From NCBI GenBank assembly GCA_031388585.1, contig JANMRU010000141.1:7545-71544 (forward strand): a stretch of 64,000 nt of DNA, written 5' to 3'. The position numbers and the translations under genes are program-made. This document shows, in pieces, positions 24,468 through 34,572 of this stretch; positions within the stretch are counted from its first letter, which is position 1; the number at the start of each line of letters is the position of its first letter. The notes under the pieces are model-generated. The model ran no database searches and was not told the origin of the DNA. It saw only the letters and a list, made by a program, of their open reading frames with translations. The stretch is from PCC-6802 sp031388585. GTDB taxonomy: Bacteria; Cyanobacteriota; Cyanobacteriia; Pseudanabaenales; Pseudanabaenaceae.

Positions 24468-26318
24468 TTAGAGAATGCCTGCTAGTCTGACATCGCTGGT
24501 GTTGATAATCTCCTGCAACTCATCAGAATCAACGGTTTCATGTTCGATTAGGAGTTCGGCAATTCGGTCAAGGATGTGACGATTTTGAGTCAATACCAGT
24601 TTGGCACGCTTATAAGCAGCATCTACTAGATCGCTCACCTCAGCATCGATTACGGCGGCGGTTTCCTCTGAGAAATCGCGCTCGGACATAATGTCGCGTC
24701 CGAGGAACATATTGCCGCTAGAACGACCAAGGGCAATGGGACCCAGCTTATCGCTCATGCCAAAACGCATGATCATCTGGCGAGCTGTTGAGGCTACTTG
24801 TTGCAGATCGCTCGAAGCACCTGTGGTGACTTCCGCTTCGCCAAATACAATTTCTTCAGCGAGACGACCACCGAGCGCGACTGCCATTTGATTTTGCAGG
24901 TAAGAACGGCTTTGCATCCTGTCTTCTGTGGGTAGAAACCAGGTAAGACCTCCAGCCCGACCGCGAGGAATAATCGTGACTTTCTGCACAGCGTCGTAGT
25001 CTGGCAATAAAGCACCAACTAGTGCATGGCCAGCTTCGTGATACGCTACCAGTTTTTTGCGCTTATCACTCATTACCCGATCTTTCTTCTCGGGGCCAGC
25101 TAAGACGCGATCGACGGCATCATTGATCTCATCCATTGAGATTTCAGTGAGATTGCGACGTGCGGCGAGAATGGCAGCTTCATTGAGCAGGTTAGACAGA
25201 TCGGCGCCTGTGAAACCAGGCGTACGACGGGCGATTTTTTCTAGATCGACATCTTGACCTAGAGTCTTACCACGAGCGTGAACGCCCAAAATTTCAAGGC
25301 GACCAGCAAAATCGGGGCGATCTACAACTACCTGGCGATCGAAGCGACCTGGGCGTAATAGCGCTGCATCTAATACATCGGGACGGTTAGTCGCGGCAAT
25401 GATGATGATGCCAGTATTGCCTTCAAACCCATCCATTTCGGTGAGTAACTGGTTGAGGGTTTGCTCGCGCTCGTCGTTACCGCCACCTAAGCCGGCACCG
25501 CGTTGACGACCTACTGCATCAATTTCATCAATGAAGACGATGCAGGGAGCGTTAGACTTGGCTTGCTCGAACAGGTCGCGAACTCTGGACGCACCCACGC
25601 CGACAAACATTTCTACAAATTCTGAACCAGAAATACTAAAGAAAGGTACGCCTGCTTCGCCGGCTACAGCCCGAGCTAACAGAGTCTTACCGGTACCAGG
25701 AGGCCCCACCAACAGTACGCCCTTAGGGATTTTCGCTCCTACGGCTGTGAAGCGATCGGAATTTTTGAGGAAATCTACTACTTCGGTTAACTCCAATTTG
25801 GCTTGTTCGATACCCGCAACATCGCTAAATGTAACCTGGGTTTGTGGCTCCATTTGAACTCTGGCTTTGGACTTGCCAAAGTTCATGGCCTGACTGCCGG
25901 GCCCAACCTGGGCACGACGTAGCAAAAAGAACAGACCCACTAGCAACAAAATTGGCAAAATAAGATTGCTTAGGGTCTGCCATACAGCAACATCATTGCG
26001 TCGTGGTGCAACGTCTATATCAACATCGTTGGCATCAAGAATGTTGACAAAATCTGGATCGTTTGGGAGATTAACTCGTACTTTTTTATTACCTGTAGCA
26101 CCCCCAGCAATATAGGCTTCTGCCCAGGAGCGATCGTTATTGAGTATTACCTTAGATACTGTACGAGGTTTACTCTCTACTGCCTCTAACAATCGACTAT
26201 AACGCCATTCTTCTTGAGGTTTAGTTTGGCTACTATCTATCAATGTCGTACCTAGCGTAACTGCCACAATTGCCAGCAGTGCATATAGACCGAAACTTCT
26301 CAAATTCTTATTCTTCAA
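24468..26318 (-). CDS. ftsH: ATP-dependent zinc metalloprotease FtsH
   Basis: 616 residues, typical of cyanobacterial FtsH. Two membrane helices (about 10-28 and 112-133) flank a periplasmic or lumenal domain. The cytosolic AAA+ domain has Walker A GPPGTGKT (205-212), Walker B FIDEID (262-267) and the SRH region RPGRFDRQV. The protease site HEAGH is at 427-431. It degrades damaged membrane proteins; in cyanobacteria members of this family remove photodamaged PSII D1. Cyanobacteria usually have about four copies; which of the four this is cannot be settled without comparison. Confidence 0.97.
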   Translation of the reverse strand: MKNKNLRSFGLYALLAIVAVTLGTTLIDSSQTKPQEEWRYSRLLEAVESKPRTVSKVILNNDRSWAEAYIAGGATGNKKVRVNLPNDPDFVNILDANDVDIDVAPRRNDVAVWQTLSNLILPILLLVGLFFLLRRAQVGPGSQAMNFGKSKARVQMEPQTQVTFSDVAGIEQAKLELTEVVDFLKNSDRFTAVGAKIPKGVLLVGPPGTGKTLLARAVAGEAGVPFFSISGSEFVEMFVGVGASRVRDLFEQAKSNAPCIVFIDEIDAVGRQRGAGLGGGNDEREQTLNQLLTEMDGFEGNTGIIIIAATNRPDVLDAALLRPGRFDRQVVVDRPDFAGRLEILGVHARGKTLGQDVDLEKIARRTPGFTGADLSNLLNEAAILAARRNLTEISMDEINDAVDRVLAGPEKKDRVMSDKRKKLVAYHEAGHALVGALLPDYDAVQKVTIIPRGRAGGLTWFLPTEDRMQSRSYLQNQMAVALGGRLAEEIVFGEAEVTTGASSDLQQVASTARQMIMRFGMSDKLGPIALGRSSGNMFLGRDIMSERDFSEETAAVIDAEVSDLVDAAYKRAKLVLTQNRHILDRIAELLIEHETVDSDELQEIINTSDVRLAGIL

Positions 26319-26445
26319 TGCTCATTGCTCCATCCGAGGGATATATTTAGATTTTAGAGGCTTTGTAATTATTAAATAATATTAACTTAATAGCCCCAAT
26401 TGTTGGATCCTTGCTGGCTATGCCTGAAGAGTGAAAACCCGATAT

Positions 26446-27555
26446 CTAAGCGTATTTCCCTAGCATCAGATTGGGGCTAGCTTGAATGCCTTGCAACAGC
26501 TTTTCTTGCTCCTCCACGGTTCTAACGCAAATACGGAAATAGCGATCGCCCAGTTCAGGAAAGCTATGACAATCACGAATTAGGATGCGGTGTTCTGCGA
26601 GCAGGTAATTGCGTAACTGTATGACAGACTTCGCTTCCGACTCAACTAGCAAAAAATTCGCCGCCCCCACAATTGGTTTCATCCCCGAAATTTTACCTAG
26701 ATTTTGATACAAGCTGCTTCTAGCGGTGGGCAACCATTGCCATGTTTTCTGCTGATATTCTTTATCCCCAAGCGCGGCGATCGCGGCTTCCATCGCTAAA
26801 CAATTTACACTCCAGGGGTCGCGCCACATCTGCCAAGTACGCAGGCGGTCGGGGTGGGCGATCGCATAACCAATGCGCAGCCCTGGCAGGGCATAGAACT
26901 TTGTCAGCGATCGCAGAATGACCAGATTAGGGTGCGACTCCACTAGATCGACCAGACTCTGCGATGCCTCGGGCGGCAAGAAATCCATAAATGCCTCATC
27001 AATGACTACGAGGTCATAGCGCTCTAAAAATTGGATGAGGCGATCGCGTTGATATAGCTTACCCGTAGGATTATGTGGATTGTTCAGCAGAATGCCTTCA
27101 GATTCACTTGCGGGATTGAGTAACAAGGAATAGTCATTTACATAATCTTCATCTTGGGCAAACGCTATTGGGATTTTCTCCAAGTTCGCACCCGCAGCTT
27201 TTAAGGCTCGAAAATAGTCAGTAAAGGCTGGGACTGGCAGTTTGACTGCGGCCAAGGCGGATAGATCTTTACCTACCCAAGTCAAAAGTTCGGCAACACC
27301 ATTACCTGGCAATATGCAATCGGGTGAAATCTGGTGATGTGCGGCAATGGCTTGCCTGAGACGGCTGTAATTGGGATCGGGGTAGTGATGAATTTGGGCA
27401 AAAACTACGGGCGATCGCAATGTCTGGGCAACGGACTCAGGCATACCTAAAGGGTTAATACTGGCCGAAAAATCTAAGATTTCTTCTGGTTTACAACCCG
27501 CTATACTCGCTGCCCACTCTATATTTCCACCATGAGAAGGTTGGTCTAAGTTCAT
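26446..27555 (-). CDS. cobD: Threonine-phosphate decarboxylase-like PLP enzyme (CobD type)
   Basis: 369 residues of the aminotransferase class I/II fold. The opening SHGGN with ILDFSASINPLGMP is the CobD signature; histidinol-phosphate aminotransferase is the closest alternative. The PLP lysine is in RSLTKFYALPGLRIGYA, and NNPHNPTGKLY and VIDEAFMDF are also typical. CobD makes (R)-1-amino-2-propanol phosphate from threonine phosphate for the nucleotide loop of cobalamin. The cobalamin riboswitch elsewhere in this window shows that B12 regulation exists in this genome, but no cob gene is adjacent. Confidence 0.82.
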   Translation of the reverse strand: MNLDQPSHGGNIEWAASIAGCKPEEILDFSASINPLGMPESVAQTLRSPVVFAQIHHYPDPNYSRLRQAIAAHHQISPDCILPGNGVAELLTWVGKDLSALAAVKLPVPAFTDYFRALKAAGANLEKIPIAFAQDEDYVNDYSLLLNPASESEGILLNNPHNPTGKLYQRDRLIQFLERYDLVVIDEAFMDFLPPEASQSLVDLVESHPNLVILRSLTKFYALPGLRIGYAIAHPDRLRTWQMWRDPWSVNCLAMEAAIAALGDKEYQQKTWQWLPTARSSLYQNLGKISGMKPIVGAANFLLVESEAKSVIQLRNYLLAEHRILIRDCHSFPELGDRYFRICVRTVEEQEKLLQGIQASPNLMLGKYA

Positions 27556-27615
27556 TTATTCACCGCCAAACATCCTTTGCAACATGCGACGGTTTTCGAT
27601 ACTAACTCACCGATC

Positions 27616-29340
27616 TTAATCTAAGGACAAGAATATCTGACCGCGCCTGACGTTTGGACTATCCTTGGGATTTGATGCCACACTTGCTAGGTTAATTGCT
27701 CTGATGTGTTTAAAGAGCGGCATGTCGTCGTCGGCAACTGCGTTCCGCACTAGTTTGAACAAAGCTGTATCGGGTAATAATGCGGCTAAATCTATTTGCT
27801 GGTCAGTATAGGCATAGCTCTGGTAATTGTGGGGTAATGTAGCTGCGATCGCCTTGGATTTCTCTGAGTTAGTTATACTTTTTCGATCGCTGGCTAGAGC
27901 CTTCGTTGCCTCAATTGCTTCTATGGCCTCGACAGAGTTGGCGATCGAGACTAGATCGGGAGTCTGACTGCGCACCGCTGCTACCGTACCAGTTATTGAT
28001 GCCTTGTCAGATTTGACGCTAACGGCACTGAGGCGCGTCCAAACTGTTAGTTCGCGACCGTTTACTTCAATATTACCGACGGTGAGCTTACCTTTACTGC
28101 GAGCGCGATCGTCAAGTTGAGCGATCGCGGCTTTAGAAGTTTCAGCATTTGTTTTTTGGGCGACAAATACCCAGTCAGGAGCCTTATCTGCAACCGGTAA
28201 TAAGCCGATCGCATAGTCACCATTGACCCAGTTAAAAACATCCTGTTCTAGGTTTAACCCCAAGTTGGAAGCTAAGTTGGCGATCGCTTGATTGCAAAAT
28301 GTTGCCAATTCAGGATAAGGCTGCAAAACGGAGCTGATTTGCTGCCAGGTTTGCTTTAAGTCGCGTCCCACAATTAACGAACTATTCTGAGGGAGAATTT
28401 GGAAGGCTTTATTGTCAGTAAAAATAGATGAGTTAGATGGATTTGCGGCGCTTACAGGTAGTTTAGCGAGTGATTCCAGAGTTAATAATGTTTCCGCTTT
28501 TATCCCTGCACGATCTAACCCTAACCCAAGGGTAATACCAGCCTCAGGTAGGTTCGCAAAACTAGTAGGTAAAGCCTTATTGACTGTTCCCCATCTACCT
28601 AACTCAGACAAATTGGCAAATGCTACGCCAATATGAGCTTCTGATAATTGGTTGAGGCTATTTTGATAGTTGCTGACGCTTGCGAGCGCTAAATCTGGTA
28701 CCTGAATGTCGTTAATGGCATTGCGAATTACTTTAGGATCGTTAGCTAGCAACACAAACTTGCCCAGAATTGTCGCGGTCAGCCCAGGGTACTTTGATGT
28801 GGATGTGGCATAAATAAAAGGCACGCCCTGATACTGCTCAAAGGCCAGATCCATGCCTGCGACTGCCTGTCTCTGCCAGAATGAGTCCACGGATTTCTTG
28901 GCTATAACAGGTTTATCGATCGCTAGAGCTAGCAGATATCCAGGTTGTAGTCCATTTGCAGACTGACGGTCTAAATCGGGTGTGGTGACGGCCAAAGTGA
29001 CTTCATTGCCCACCCAAGGTTTGACATCTTGGTCATAGTCCAATGCCCATACTTGTTTGACTGCCTGCTTGAGATCTCGAATTTCGTTACGAAGGGCAGC
29101 GCGATCGCCAGGTCTAGCTGATAGTTGTGCGGACAAGCTCAATTTATCGGGATTAACCAGGAATGATGCGACTAATGGTGATCGCTTCGGCAAAAATGTG
29201 GCGGCAGCAGGCTGTACCGTGACACCCTGCAATAGGTTGCCAGGCGAGGCACTCAAAACCCTCGATACTGCTGTGATACTAAGAAACAGTAATACAACTG
29301 CCGCAGCCGCAATAACAATAACAACTGATTTGGCCTTCAT
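27616..29340 (-). CDS. DUF3352 domain protein, membrane-anchored
   Basis: 574 residues with one N-terminal membrane segment (about 5-30), then a large extracytoplasmic region. The repeated pattern of LPKRSPLVASFLVNPDK near the start, KPWVGNEVTLAV, and later QDVFNWVNGDYAIGLLP matches the DUF3352 family of cyanobacteria. A second, diverged copy of the family is at 34573-36231, with matching landmarks (PPQALMTVSFYPDR, QPWLGSMTFAVLP, KDIFGWMGGEFAFA). The function is unknown; the anchored layout suggests the periplasm or thylakoid lumen. The gene is flanked by cobD and a family A repeat. Confidence 0.8.
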   Translation of the reverse strand: MKAKSVVIVIAAAAVVLLFLSITAVSRVLSASPGNLLQGVTVQPAAATFLPKRSPLVASFLVNPDKLSLSAQLSARPGDRAALRNEIRDLKQAVKQVWALDYDQDVKPWVGNEVTLAVTTPDLDRQSANGLQPGYLLALAIDKPVIAKKSVDSFWQRQAVAGMDLAFEQYQGVPFIYATSTSKYPGLTATILGKFVLLANDPKVIRNAINDIQVPDLALASVSNYQNSLNQLSEAHIGVAFANLSELGRWGTVNKALPTSFANLPEAGITLGLGLDRAGIKAETLLTLESLAKLPVSAANPSNSSIFTDNKAFQILPQNSSLIVGRDLKQTWQQISSVLQPYPELATFCNQAIANLASNLGLNLEQDVFNWVNGDYAIGLLPVADKAPDWVFVAQKTNAETSKAAIAQLDDRARSKGKLTVGNIEVNGRELTVWTRLSAVSVKSDKASITGTVAAVRSQTPDLVSIANSVEAIEAIEATKALASDRKSITNSEKSKAIAATLPHNYQSYAYTDQQIDLAALLPDTALFKLVRNAVADDDMPLFKHIRAINLASVASNPKDSPNVRRGQIFLSLD

Positions 29341-29398
29341 AAGAAAAACTTGGGAGACAGCGCTTATCGTGATTCACTTTAGTACACTTTGTGGCCAA

Positions 29399-29512
29399 TA
29401 TAGCTATCGCCAATTAGGTTAGAACGGGGTGGAGGGGTAGAACCCCTCCGTGGGGCATTGCCCCCACACCCCCAATTAAAATCTGTCCTAACAATCTAGG
29501 CGCTGGCTATAA
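29399..29512. repeat. MITE-like hairpin repeat, family A, copy 2
   Basis: Almost identical to the element at 12365-12480 over its whole length, including the ends TATAGCTATCGCC and GGCGCTGGCTATA and the interior hairpins GAGGGGTAGAACCCCTC and GGGGCATTGCCCC. It lies between argD and the DUF3352 gene. Confidence 0.85.
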
Positions 29513-29558
29513 ATAACCAGTCTTTCGACTGGCTTAACTGATTAATCTTCGTATTGGG

Positions 29559-30812
29559 TTATCGTTGAGATTTCTGATTTAGCTGTGCGATCGCATCCGC
29601 AACTATGCTTGTAGCTCGCTCGATCTCATCCACTGTTACCACTAGAGGTGGTACGAACCTGACGACTTTTGGCCCAGCAGGAACTAAGAGTAGACCGCGC
29701 TCGATACAAGCCTGCACAATATCGCGAGATGCGATCGGATCTGAATCTGCAATCACCAGCCCCTGAATCAGCCCCCAACCGCGTACATTTACAAACTTGT
29801 CGGGATAATTCTGCGCGATCGCCAACAAACCCTCCCGTAATTGCTGTCCGCGCGCTCTGACATTTGCAATCAGCTCATCTTTCTCTAAGGTATGGCAAAC
29901 AGTCAATGCCATCTGACAAGCGAAAGGATTACCCCCAAAGGTACTAGCATGGTCGCCCGCTTCAAAAACATCGCAGCCACTTTTACATAGCATCGCGCCG
30001 ATGGGGATACCGCCACCTAAACCCTTGGCAGAGGTGAAGATATCGGGCTGAATGCCAAGATTTTCGTAGCCCCAGAGCTTTCCACTGCGTCCCATTCCAA
30101 CCTGAACCTCATCAAGAATTAGCAAAGCTTTCTGCTCGTCGCAGATCTGGCGCACGCGCTGGAAATACGCGCGATCGCCTGGGCAGACACCACCCTCACC
30201 CTGCAAAGCTTCAAGCATAATTGCACAGAGTCGTCCTTCATACTTAGCCACAGCCGCTTCTAGCGCCGCAATATCGTTGTAGGGAACATAGTCAAATCCC
30301 GGTACTAATGGGTCAAAATTTTTCTGATACTTGGGCTGGCCTGTGGCTGTGATTGTGGCGAGCGTCCTGCCATGAAAGCTGGCATTAGCCGTGAGAATTA
30401 CGGGTGCGTCGATACCTAGCTTCGTGTGGGCATACTTTCTAGCAAGCTTGATTGCCCCTTCATTAGCCTCAGCACCAGAGTTACAGAAAAATGCTTTATC
30501 CGCGCAGGAATTTTGCACTAGCCATTTGGCTAATTCGCCCTGAGGCGGAACGTAGAACAAGTTAGAAACATGGTGTAGCTTTTGCATCTGCTCAGTTGCA
30601 GCTTGCACCATAGCGGGATGGGCATGACCGAGCGTACAAGTGGCTATACCAGCCACAAAATCCAAATATTCCTTACCATTGCTGTCCCATACTCGACAAC
30701 CGCTACCGCGTTCTAAAGAAATCGGAAATCTGGCATACGTACCCATGACGTACTTATCGAAGTCAGACGTGCCTGTTTGGGTTTCTTCAATAGCGAGCGT
30801 AGTTGGAGACAT
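29559..30812 (-). CDS. argD: Acetylornithine aminotransferase
   Basis: 417 residues, class III PLP aminotransferase. It converts N-acetylglutamate semialdehyde to N-acetylornithine in arginine synthesis. Visible: CNSGAEANEGAIKLARKYA (PLP phosphate contacts), the aspartate in LLILDEVQVGMGRSGKLWGYE, and the PLP lysine in TSAKGLGGGIPIGAML. The family alternative, ornithine or GABA aminotransferase, is less likely given the close match to ArgD. It is on the same strand as argG at 58963-60165, but far from it. Confidence 0.92.
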   Translation of the reverse strand: MSPTTLAIEETQTGTSDFDKYVMGTYARFPISLERGSGCRVWDSNGKEYLDFVAGIATCTLGHAHPAMVQAATEQMQKLHHVSNLFYVPPQGELAKWLVQNSCADKAFFCNSGAEANEGAIKLARKYAHTKLGIDAPVILTANASFHGRTLATITATGQPKYQKNFDPLVPGFDYVPYNDIAALEAAVAKYEGRLCAIMLEALQGEGGVCPGDRAYFQRVRQICDEQKALLILDEVQVGMGRSGKLWGYENLGIQPDIFTSAKGLGGGIPIGAMLCKSGCDVFEAGDHASTFGGNPFACQMALTVCHTLEKDELIANVRARGQQLREGLLAIAQNYPDKFVNVRGWGLIQGLVIADSDPIASRDIVQACIERGLLLVPAGPKVVRFVPPLVVTVDEIERATSIVADAIAQLNQKSQR

Positions 30813-30934
30813 AGGGTTGTACGCAAATGAGGTTAATAAAATTTAGTTCATCATAAATTATGCACTATCCCCAATTTGTGTTCCCCCAAGCAAATAACCA
30901 GAATGTGCGCCAAATACCTATAGCTCGATCTGGG

Positions 30935-31528
30935 CTAGGAATGGGTTAGAGCCGTGGCGATCGCCCAGCTATCAGTCAGTAAAAGCAGGATTGTCAAGAC
31001 TAAGAGAATTAAGTACATCCACGGTTGTGCTAGAGGTTTAACATCCCTGGTATCAATACCAGTTTTAGCTTCGACTGTTTGAACTAAACGGGCGAACCCC
31101 ACTACGCGCATCGGCAACAAATAACCTCGACCCTCATGGCTGAGGAAGTAGTAGACCAAGCCACCCTGTCCTGTTGTTCGCGGTTTGAGTGCCTTCACAT
31201 CCTGCCATGCCAGTGACCAACCCTGACGCAGGAAACGCGGAACCCAACCAGGATAGGTTACTTGAATACCGCAATCGTTCAATAAAACTCGTTCGCTGAG
31301 GACAGCATAAAGACCGATAAAGCCAACACCTAAGCCAAAAATCATCACTTCTGGAGAAACTGATGCATTAGTAAACTTTGCCAGAAAAGGTAAAGGCGCA
31401 GTAAGGGCAATATACAGACCCAGCAGAGTTATCCGAATTAGTGGTGAAATCCGAAAAGTATCAGTTATGACTTCAGGTATTTCCGTGGGGAGATTTGGCG
31501 AGCGATCTACAAATTGATCGGTTGACAT
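30935..31528 (-). CDS. Conserved cyanobacterial membrane protein of unknown function
   Basis: 197 residues. Two membrane helices near residues 33-50 and 62-80, a middle soluble part with a PH-like beta pattern (ERVLLNDCGIQVTYPGW ... WSLAWQDVKALKPR), and a C-terminal helix (WMYLILLVLTILLLLTDSW). The arrangement suggests a thylakoid or plasma membrane protein with a cytosolic domain. I do not recognise a named family. It follows argD in reverse order on the same strand with about 120 bp between them. Confidence 0.7.
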   Translation of the reverse strand: MSTDQFVDRSPNLPTEIPEVITDTFRISPLIRITLLGLYIALTAPLPFLAKFTNASVSPEVMIFGLGVGFIGLYAVLSERVLLNDCGIQVTYPGWVPRFLRQGWSLAWQDVKALKPRTTGQGGLVYYFLSHEGRGYLLPMRVVGFARLVQTVEAKTGIDTRDVKPLAQPWMYLILLVLTILLLLTDSWAIATALTHS

Positions 31529-31620
31529 AGCTCAAATAGTTACAAATCTTAAAGATATTTACTATTATCAATAAATTCAAGCGATCAATAACTTTTATTT
31601 TCTAGGCGTGTCCATAAAAA

Positions 31621-31911
31621 CTAGGTTCGTGAATTCCTTGATGGGTTAGCTTCAACATTCAAAAAGCTACCATTACATATCTGAAACTGTGCTTGTTCAT
31701 TTGGTCTGAGGCTAGAACGGACATATTGGCTTAAATTTCTTCCCTGAGAATTGCGATACCTGGTTTTAACATTGATTACAGTTCCACTGGTGGTGTTAGT
31801 GGTCACATACTTTATGCAGCCGCGACTCCCTCCTTGAATTGCTGATGTAGGCAGGGAGAATACGGGCAATGACTGAGCCATCAGAAAAACCAGGCTGGCA
31901 ATTTTAAACAT
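31621..31911 (-). CDS. Small secreted protein of unknown function
   Basis: 96 residues with an N-terminal signal peptide (MFKIASLVFLMAQSLPVFS). The mature part has two cysteines (in RGCIKYV and FQICNGS) that could form one disulfide, and a basic tail rich in Arg, Asn and Ser. It is not clearly related to a known family. It is short and isolated, so it could be a real small exported protein or an unimportant frame; the clean signal peptide favours the first. Confidence 0.5.
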   Translation of the reverse strand: MFKIASLVFLMAQSLPVFSLPTSAIQGGSRGCIKYVTTNTTSGTVINVKTRYRNSQGRNLSQYVRSSLRPNEQAQFQICNGSFLNVEANPSRNSRT

Positions 31912-32087
31912 TTAAGCACTGAAGTACGTTAGTTAAAAAGTACCAAAATGTCTAGCAAAAAGACACTTGAACAAGCATGATAAGCAGGCAATTGCGTAAA
32001 CGCGTAGAATTATAGTTAAAAAGAGTAGCTACTTAAGATGTCGCATGATTACATCTTTGAGTGAAGGCATCTTAAGTGAGGAGAAAT

Positions 32088-32663
32088 ATGAGTGTACCTG
32101 TACTAGACAAAAAGGTTTGGCTTGGCTTGGCTGTTGCCGCTGCGATCGGGAGTGGTGGCACTGCAGCATTGCTCTACAGTAACAAGGTGACTTACGATCC
32201 ACCTAACATTCCCCAATCGCCAACAAGAAACTCGCCAGTAAGTGATGAGCTACTCGTGACGATGTATTGGATTGAATCTAGGGAAAAGCGGTTTGTGGCT
32301 GTACCAACTACGGTGAAGACGGCCAAAAGTGAAGTAGCGTTAAGAACCGCCCTCTCGACGATGATTGAAGAACCAGTAAAACAGCCTGGACTATATAGTG
32401 CCATTCCTCCCAAGACTAAAGTACTGGATTTTACAATTAAAGATAAGAATATCCAATTGAATCTATCCAAGGAGTTTACTTCTGGCGGTGGCAGTGCCAG
32501 CATGATCGGCCGCGTAGTCCAGGTGCTATACACATCTACCAGTCTCGATCCAGATGCCAAGCTTTTCTTGTCGATCGAGGGTAAACCGCTCAACTATCTG
32601 GGTGGAGAAGGCTTGGAGATCCAACAACCAATTACACGTAAAGACTTTGCCCTGGAATTTTAA
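32088..32663 (+). CDS. GerMN domain protein, membrane-anchored
   Basis: About 191 residues from ATG 32088, which follows a strong GAGGAG ribosome site. One N-terminal membrane helix (KKVWLGLAVAAAIGSGGTAALLY), then a GerMN domain: VTMYWIESREKRFVAVPTTVK, ALRTALSTMIEEP, SAIPPKTKVLDFTIKDKNIQLNLSKEF, MIGRVVQVLYTSTS. GerMN domains occur in bacterial cell-envelope lipoproteins and in Gram-positive spore proteins; here no spore link is expected. Predicted to lie in the periplasm, role unknown. Confidence 0.8.
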   Translation: MSVPVLDKKVWLGLAVAAAIGSGGTAALLYSNKVTYDPPNIPQSPTRNSPVSDELLVTMYWIESREKRFVAVPTTVKTAKSEVALRTALSTMIEEPVKQPGLYSAIPPKTKVLDFTIKDKNIQLNLSKEFTSGGGSASMIGRVVQVLYTSTSLDPDAKLFLSIEGKPLNYLGGEGLEIQQPITRKDFALEF

Positions 32664-32763
32664 ACTAGGTATGAATTCTTAATAAAAACTTGTGCTGTAT
32701 TGGGGATCGCAGGAGGTCGGGTTAAGGTGGTGAAGATCCCAAGAAACGACTTAACCCACGCTT

Positions 32764-34182
32764 ATGGCAAACGATAAACAAAGCTTTGGTTTAATTGGCC
32801 TCGCTGTCATGGGAGAAAATTTGGCGCTGAACATCGAGCGCAATGGCTTTCCCATTACGGTCTATAACCGCAGCCGTGACAAGACTGACAAGTTTATGGC
32901 GACTCGCGCCGTCGGGAAAAATGTTAAGGCCGCATATACGATCGCCGAACTGGTGGCATCATTAGAGCGCCCACGCAAAGTCATGATCATGGTAAAGGCT
33001 GGCGCGCCTGTAGATGCGGTGATTGATGAACTCAAACCGCTCTTAGAACCTGGGGATATTATCATCGACGGGGGGAATTCTCACTTCCCCGATACTGATC
33101 GCCGCACTATTGATTTAGAGAAAGCCCAATTGCAATTTATCGGCATGGGTGTTAGCGGTGGTGAGGAAGGCGCATTAAATGGGCCAAGCATGATGCCAGG
33201 TGGACAAAAGTCTGCCTATGCTGCGATTGAGCCGATTGTGACGAAAATTGCGGCCCAAGTGGATGATGGCGCTTGTGTTACCTACATTGGCCCTGGCAGT
33301 GCTGGACACTACGTCAAAATGGTGCATAACGGCATTGAATATGGCGATATGCAGTTGATTGCCGAGGCTTACGATCTGCTAAAAACAGGCGTAGGTATGG
33401 GAGCATCCGAGCTGCACGAGACGTTTACAGCTTGGAACATGACAGAGTTAGAGTCATTTTTAATTGAAATTACGGCTGACATCTTTACCAAAATGGACGA
33501 TCGCACAAGCGAACCATTGGTAGACAAAATCATGGATGCCGCTGGGCAAAAGGGAACTGGCAAATGGACCGTCGAAACCGCCTTCGATCTAGGCGTAGCT
33601 ATTCCCACCATGATCTCAGCCGTCACAGCACGGGTAATGTCTTCCTATAAAAAGGAACGCGTTGCGGCTTCACAAGTACTTACCAGTAATACAACAGGTA
33701 AGTATGAAGGCGATCGCGCTGAGTTTATCAATGCGGTGCGCGATGCGCTTTACTGCTCAAAAATTTGCTCTTATGCTCAGGGCATGGCACTTTTAGGCAA
33801 GGCATCGAAAGAGTACAAGTATGAACTCAATCTTGCTGAAGTAGCGCGTATTTGGAAGGGTGGCTGCATTATCCGCGCTGTCTTCCTCGATAAGATTAAG
33901 CAAGCTTTCAAGCGCAATCCTGAACTACCTAATTTGCTGGTAGACAGCGATTTCACCCAGACTATCCTTAGCAAGGAAAATTCCTGGAGACTAGTGGTAC
34001 AGTCGGCAGCTAAGCTCGGTATTCCTATACCTGCGTTTAGTGCTTCGCTGGACTATTTCGATAGCTATCGCCGCGATCGCCTGCCCCAAAACCTAACGCA
34101 AGCGCAACGCGATTACTTTGGCGCTCATACCTACGAGCGTACAGATATGGAAGGTTCCTTCCACACTGAGTGGTTTAGCTAG
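32764..34182 (+). CDS. gnd: 6-phosphogluconate dehydrogenase (decarboxylating)
   Basis: 472 residues, the standard length. It oxidises 6-phosphogluconate to ribulose 5-phosphate with NADP+ in the oxidative pentose phosphate pathway, the main dark NADPH source of cyanobacteria. Visible: NADP-binding GLAVMGENLALNIERNG, the nucleotide-specificity site YNRSRDKTDKF, the substrate motif GGSxG as GVSGGEEGALNGPSMMPGG, the catalytic Lys and His in GHYVKMVHNGIEYGDMQ, and the C-terminal FGAHTYERTD. It ends about 55 bp before a strong terminator. Confidence 0.97.
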   Translation: MANDKQSFGLIGLAVMGENLALNIERNGFPITVYNRSRDKTDKFMATRAVGKNVKAAYTIAELVASLERPRKVMIMVKAGAPVDAVIDELKPLLEPGDIIIDGGNSHFPDTDRRTIDLEKAQLQFIGMGVSGGEEGALNGPSMMPGGQKSAYAAIEPIVTKIAAQVDDGACVTYIGPGSAGHYVKMVHNGIEYGDMQLIAEAYDLLKTGVGMGASELHETFTAWNMTELESFLIEITADIFTKMDDRTSEPLVDKIMDAAGQKGTGKWTVETAFDLGVAIPTMISAVTARVMSSYKKERVAASQVLTSNTTGKYEGDRAEFINAVRDALYCSKICSYAQGMALLGKASKEYKYELNLAEVARIWKGGCIIRAVFLDKIKQAFKRNPELPNLLVDSDFTQTILSKENSWRLVVQSAAKLGIPIPAFSASLDYFDSYRRDRLPQNLTQAQRDYFGAHTYERTDMEGSFHTEWFS

Positions 34183-34236
34183 CGATTTAACTAGAACGCG
34201 ATCGCCACTTTTTTGATTTCACTTCCTCAATATTGA

Positions 34237-34268
34237 GCAGTGCGGTAGCCATGCCGCGCTGCTTTTTT
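34237..34268 (+). terminator. Rho-independent terminator after gnd
   Basis: GCAG-T-GCGG and CCGC-G-CTGC form a long, nearly perfect stem around TAGCCATG, followed by a run of six T. It lies about 55 bp after the gnd stop codon. Confidence 0.85.
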
Positions 34269-34572
34269 ATTTACAGCAGTTATCGATCGAACGCCCATAA
34301 AAAAGGCCGCAGGGCGCGTACCGAAATAAATGAGTTCCGATTGGAATAAGGTAATTCGGATTTTAGAATAATTTCACTAGCTGTTTCTACTTCTAAACTA
34401 AACTCGTAATTGAAGTTTGCTTTCAAGCGATCGCATCTTTATCTCAGGATATCGAAGTGAACCACGAAAAGTAGGTTGGCTAGGCTAGATCGACTAAAAA
34501 TCCCCAAATCAAAGCATATTCTTTACCAACGAAACATTGTAGACTGATCCTAATCGAACTGAATCAAAGCAT
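34269..34572. other. Intergenic region before the second DUF3352 gene
   Basis: About 300 bp with no gene. A GC-rich tract (GGCCGCAGGGCGCG, about 34311) and AT-rich DNA near 34370-34560 are present. The DUF3352 promoter is expected here, but no clear boxes are seen. Confidence 0.35.
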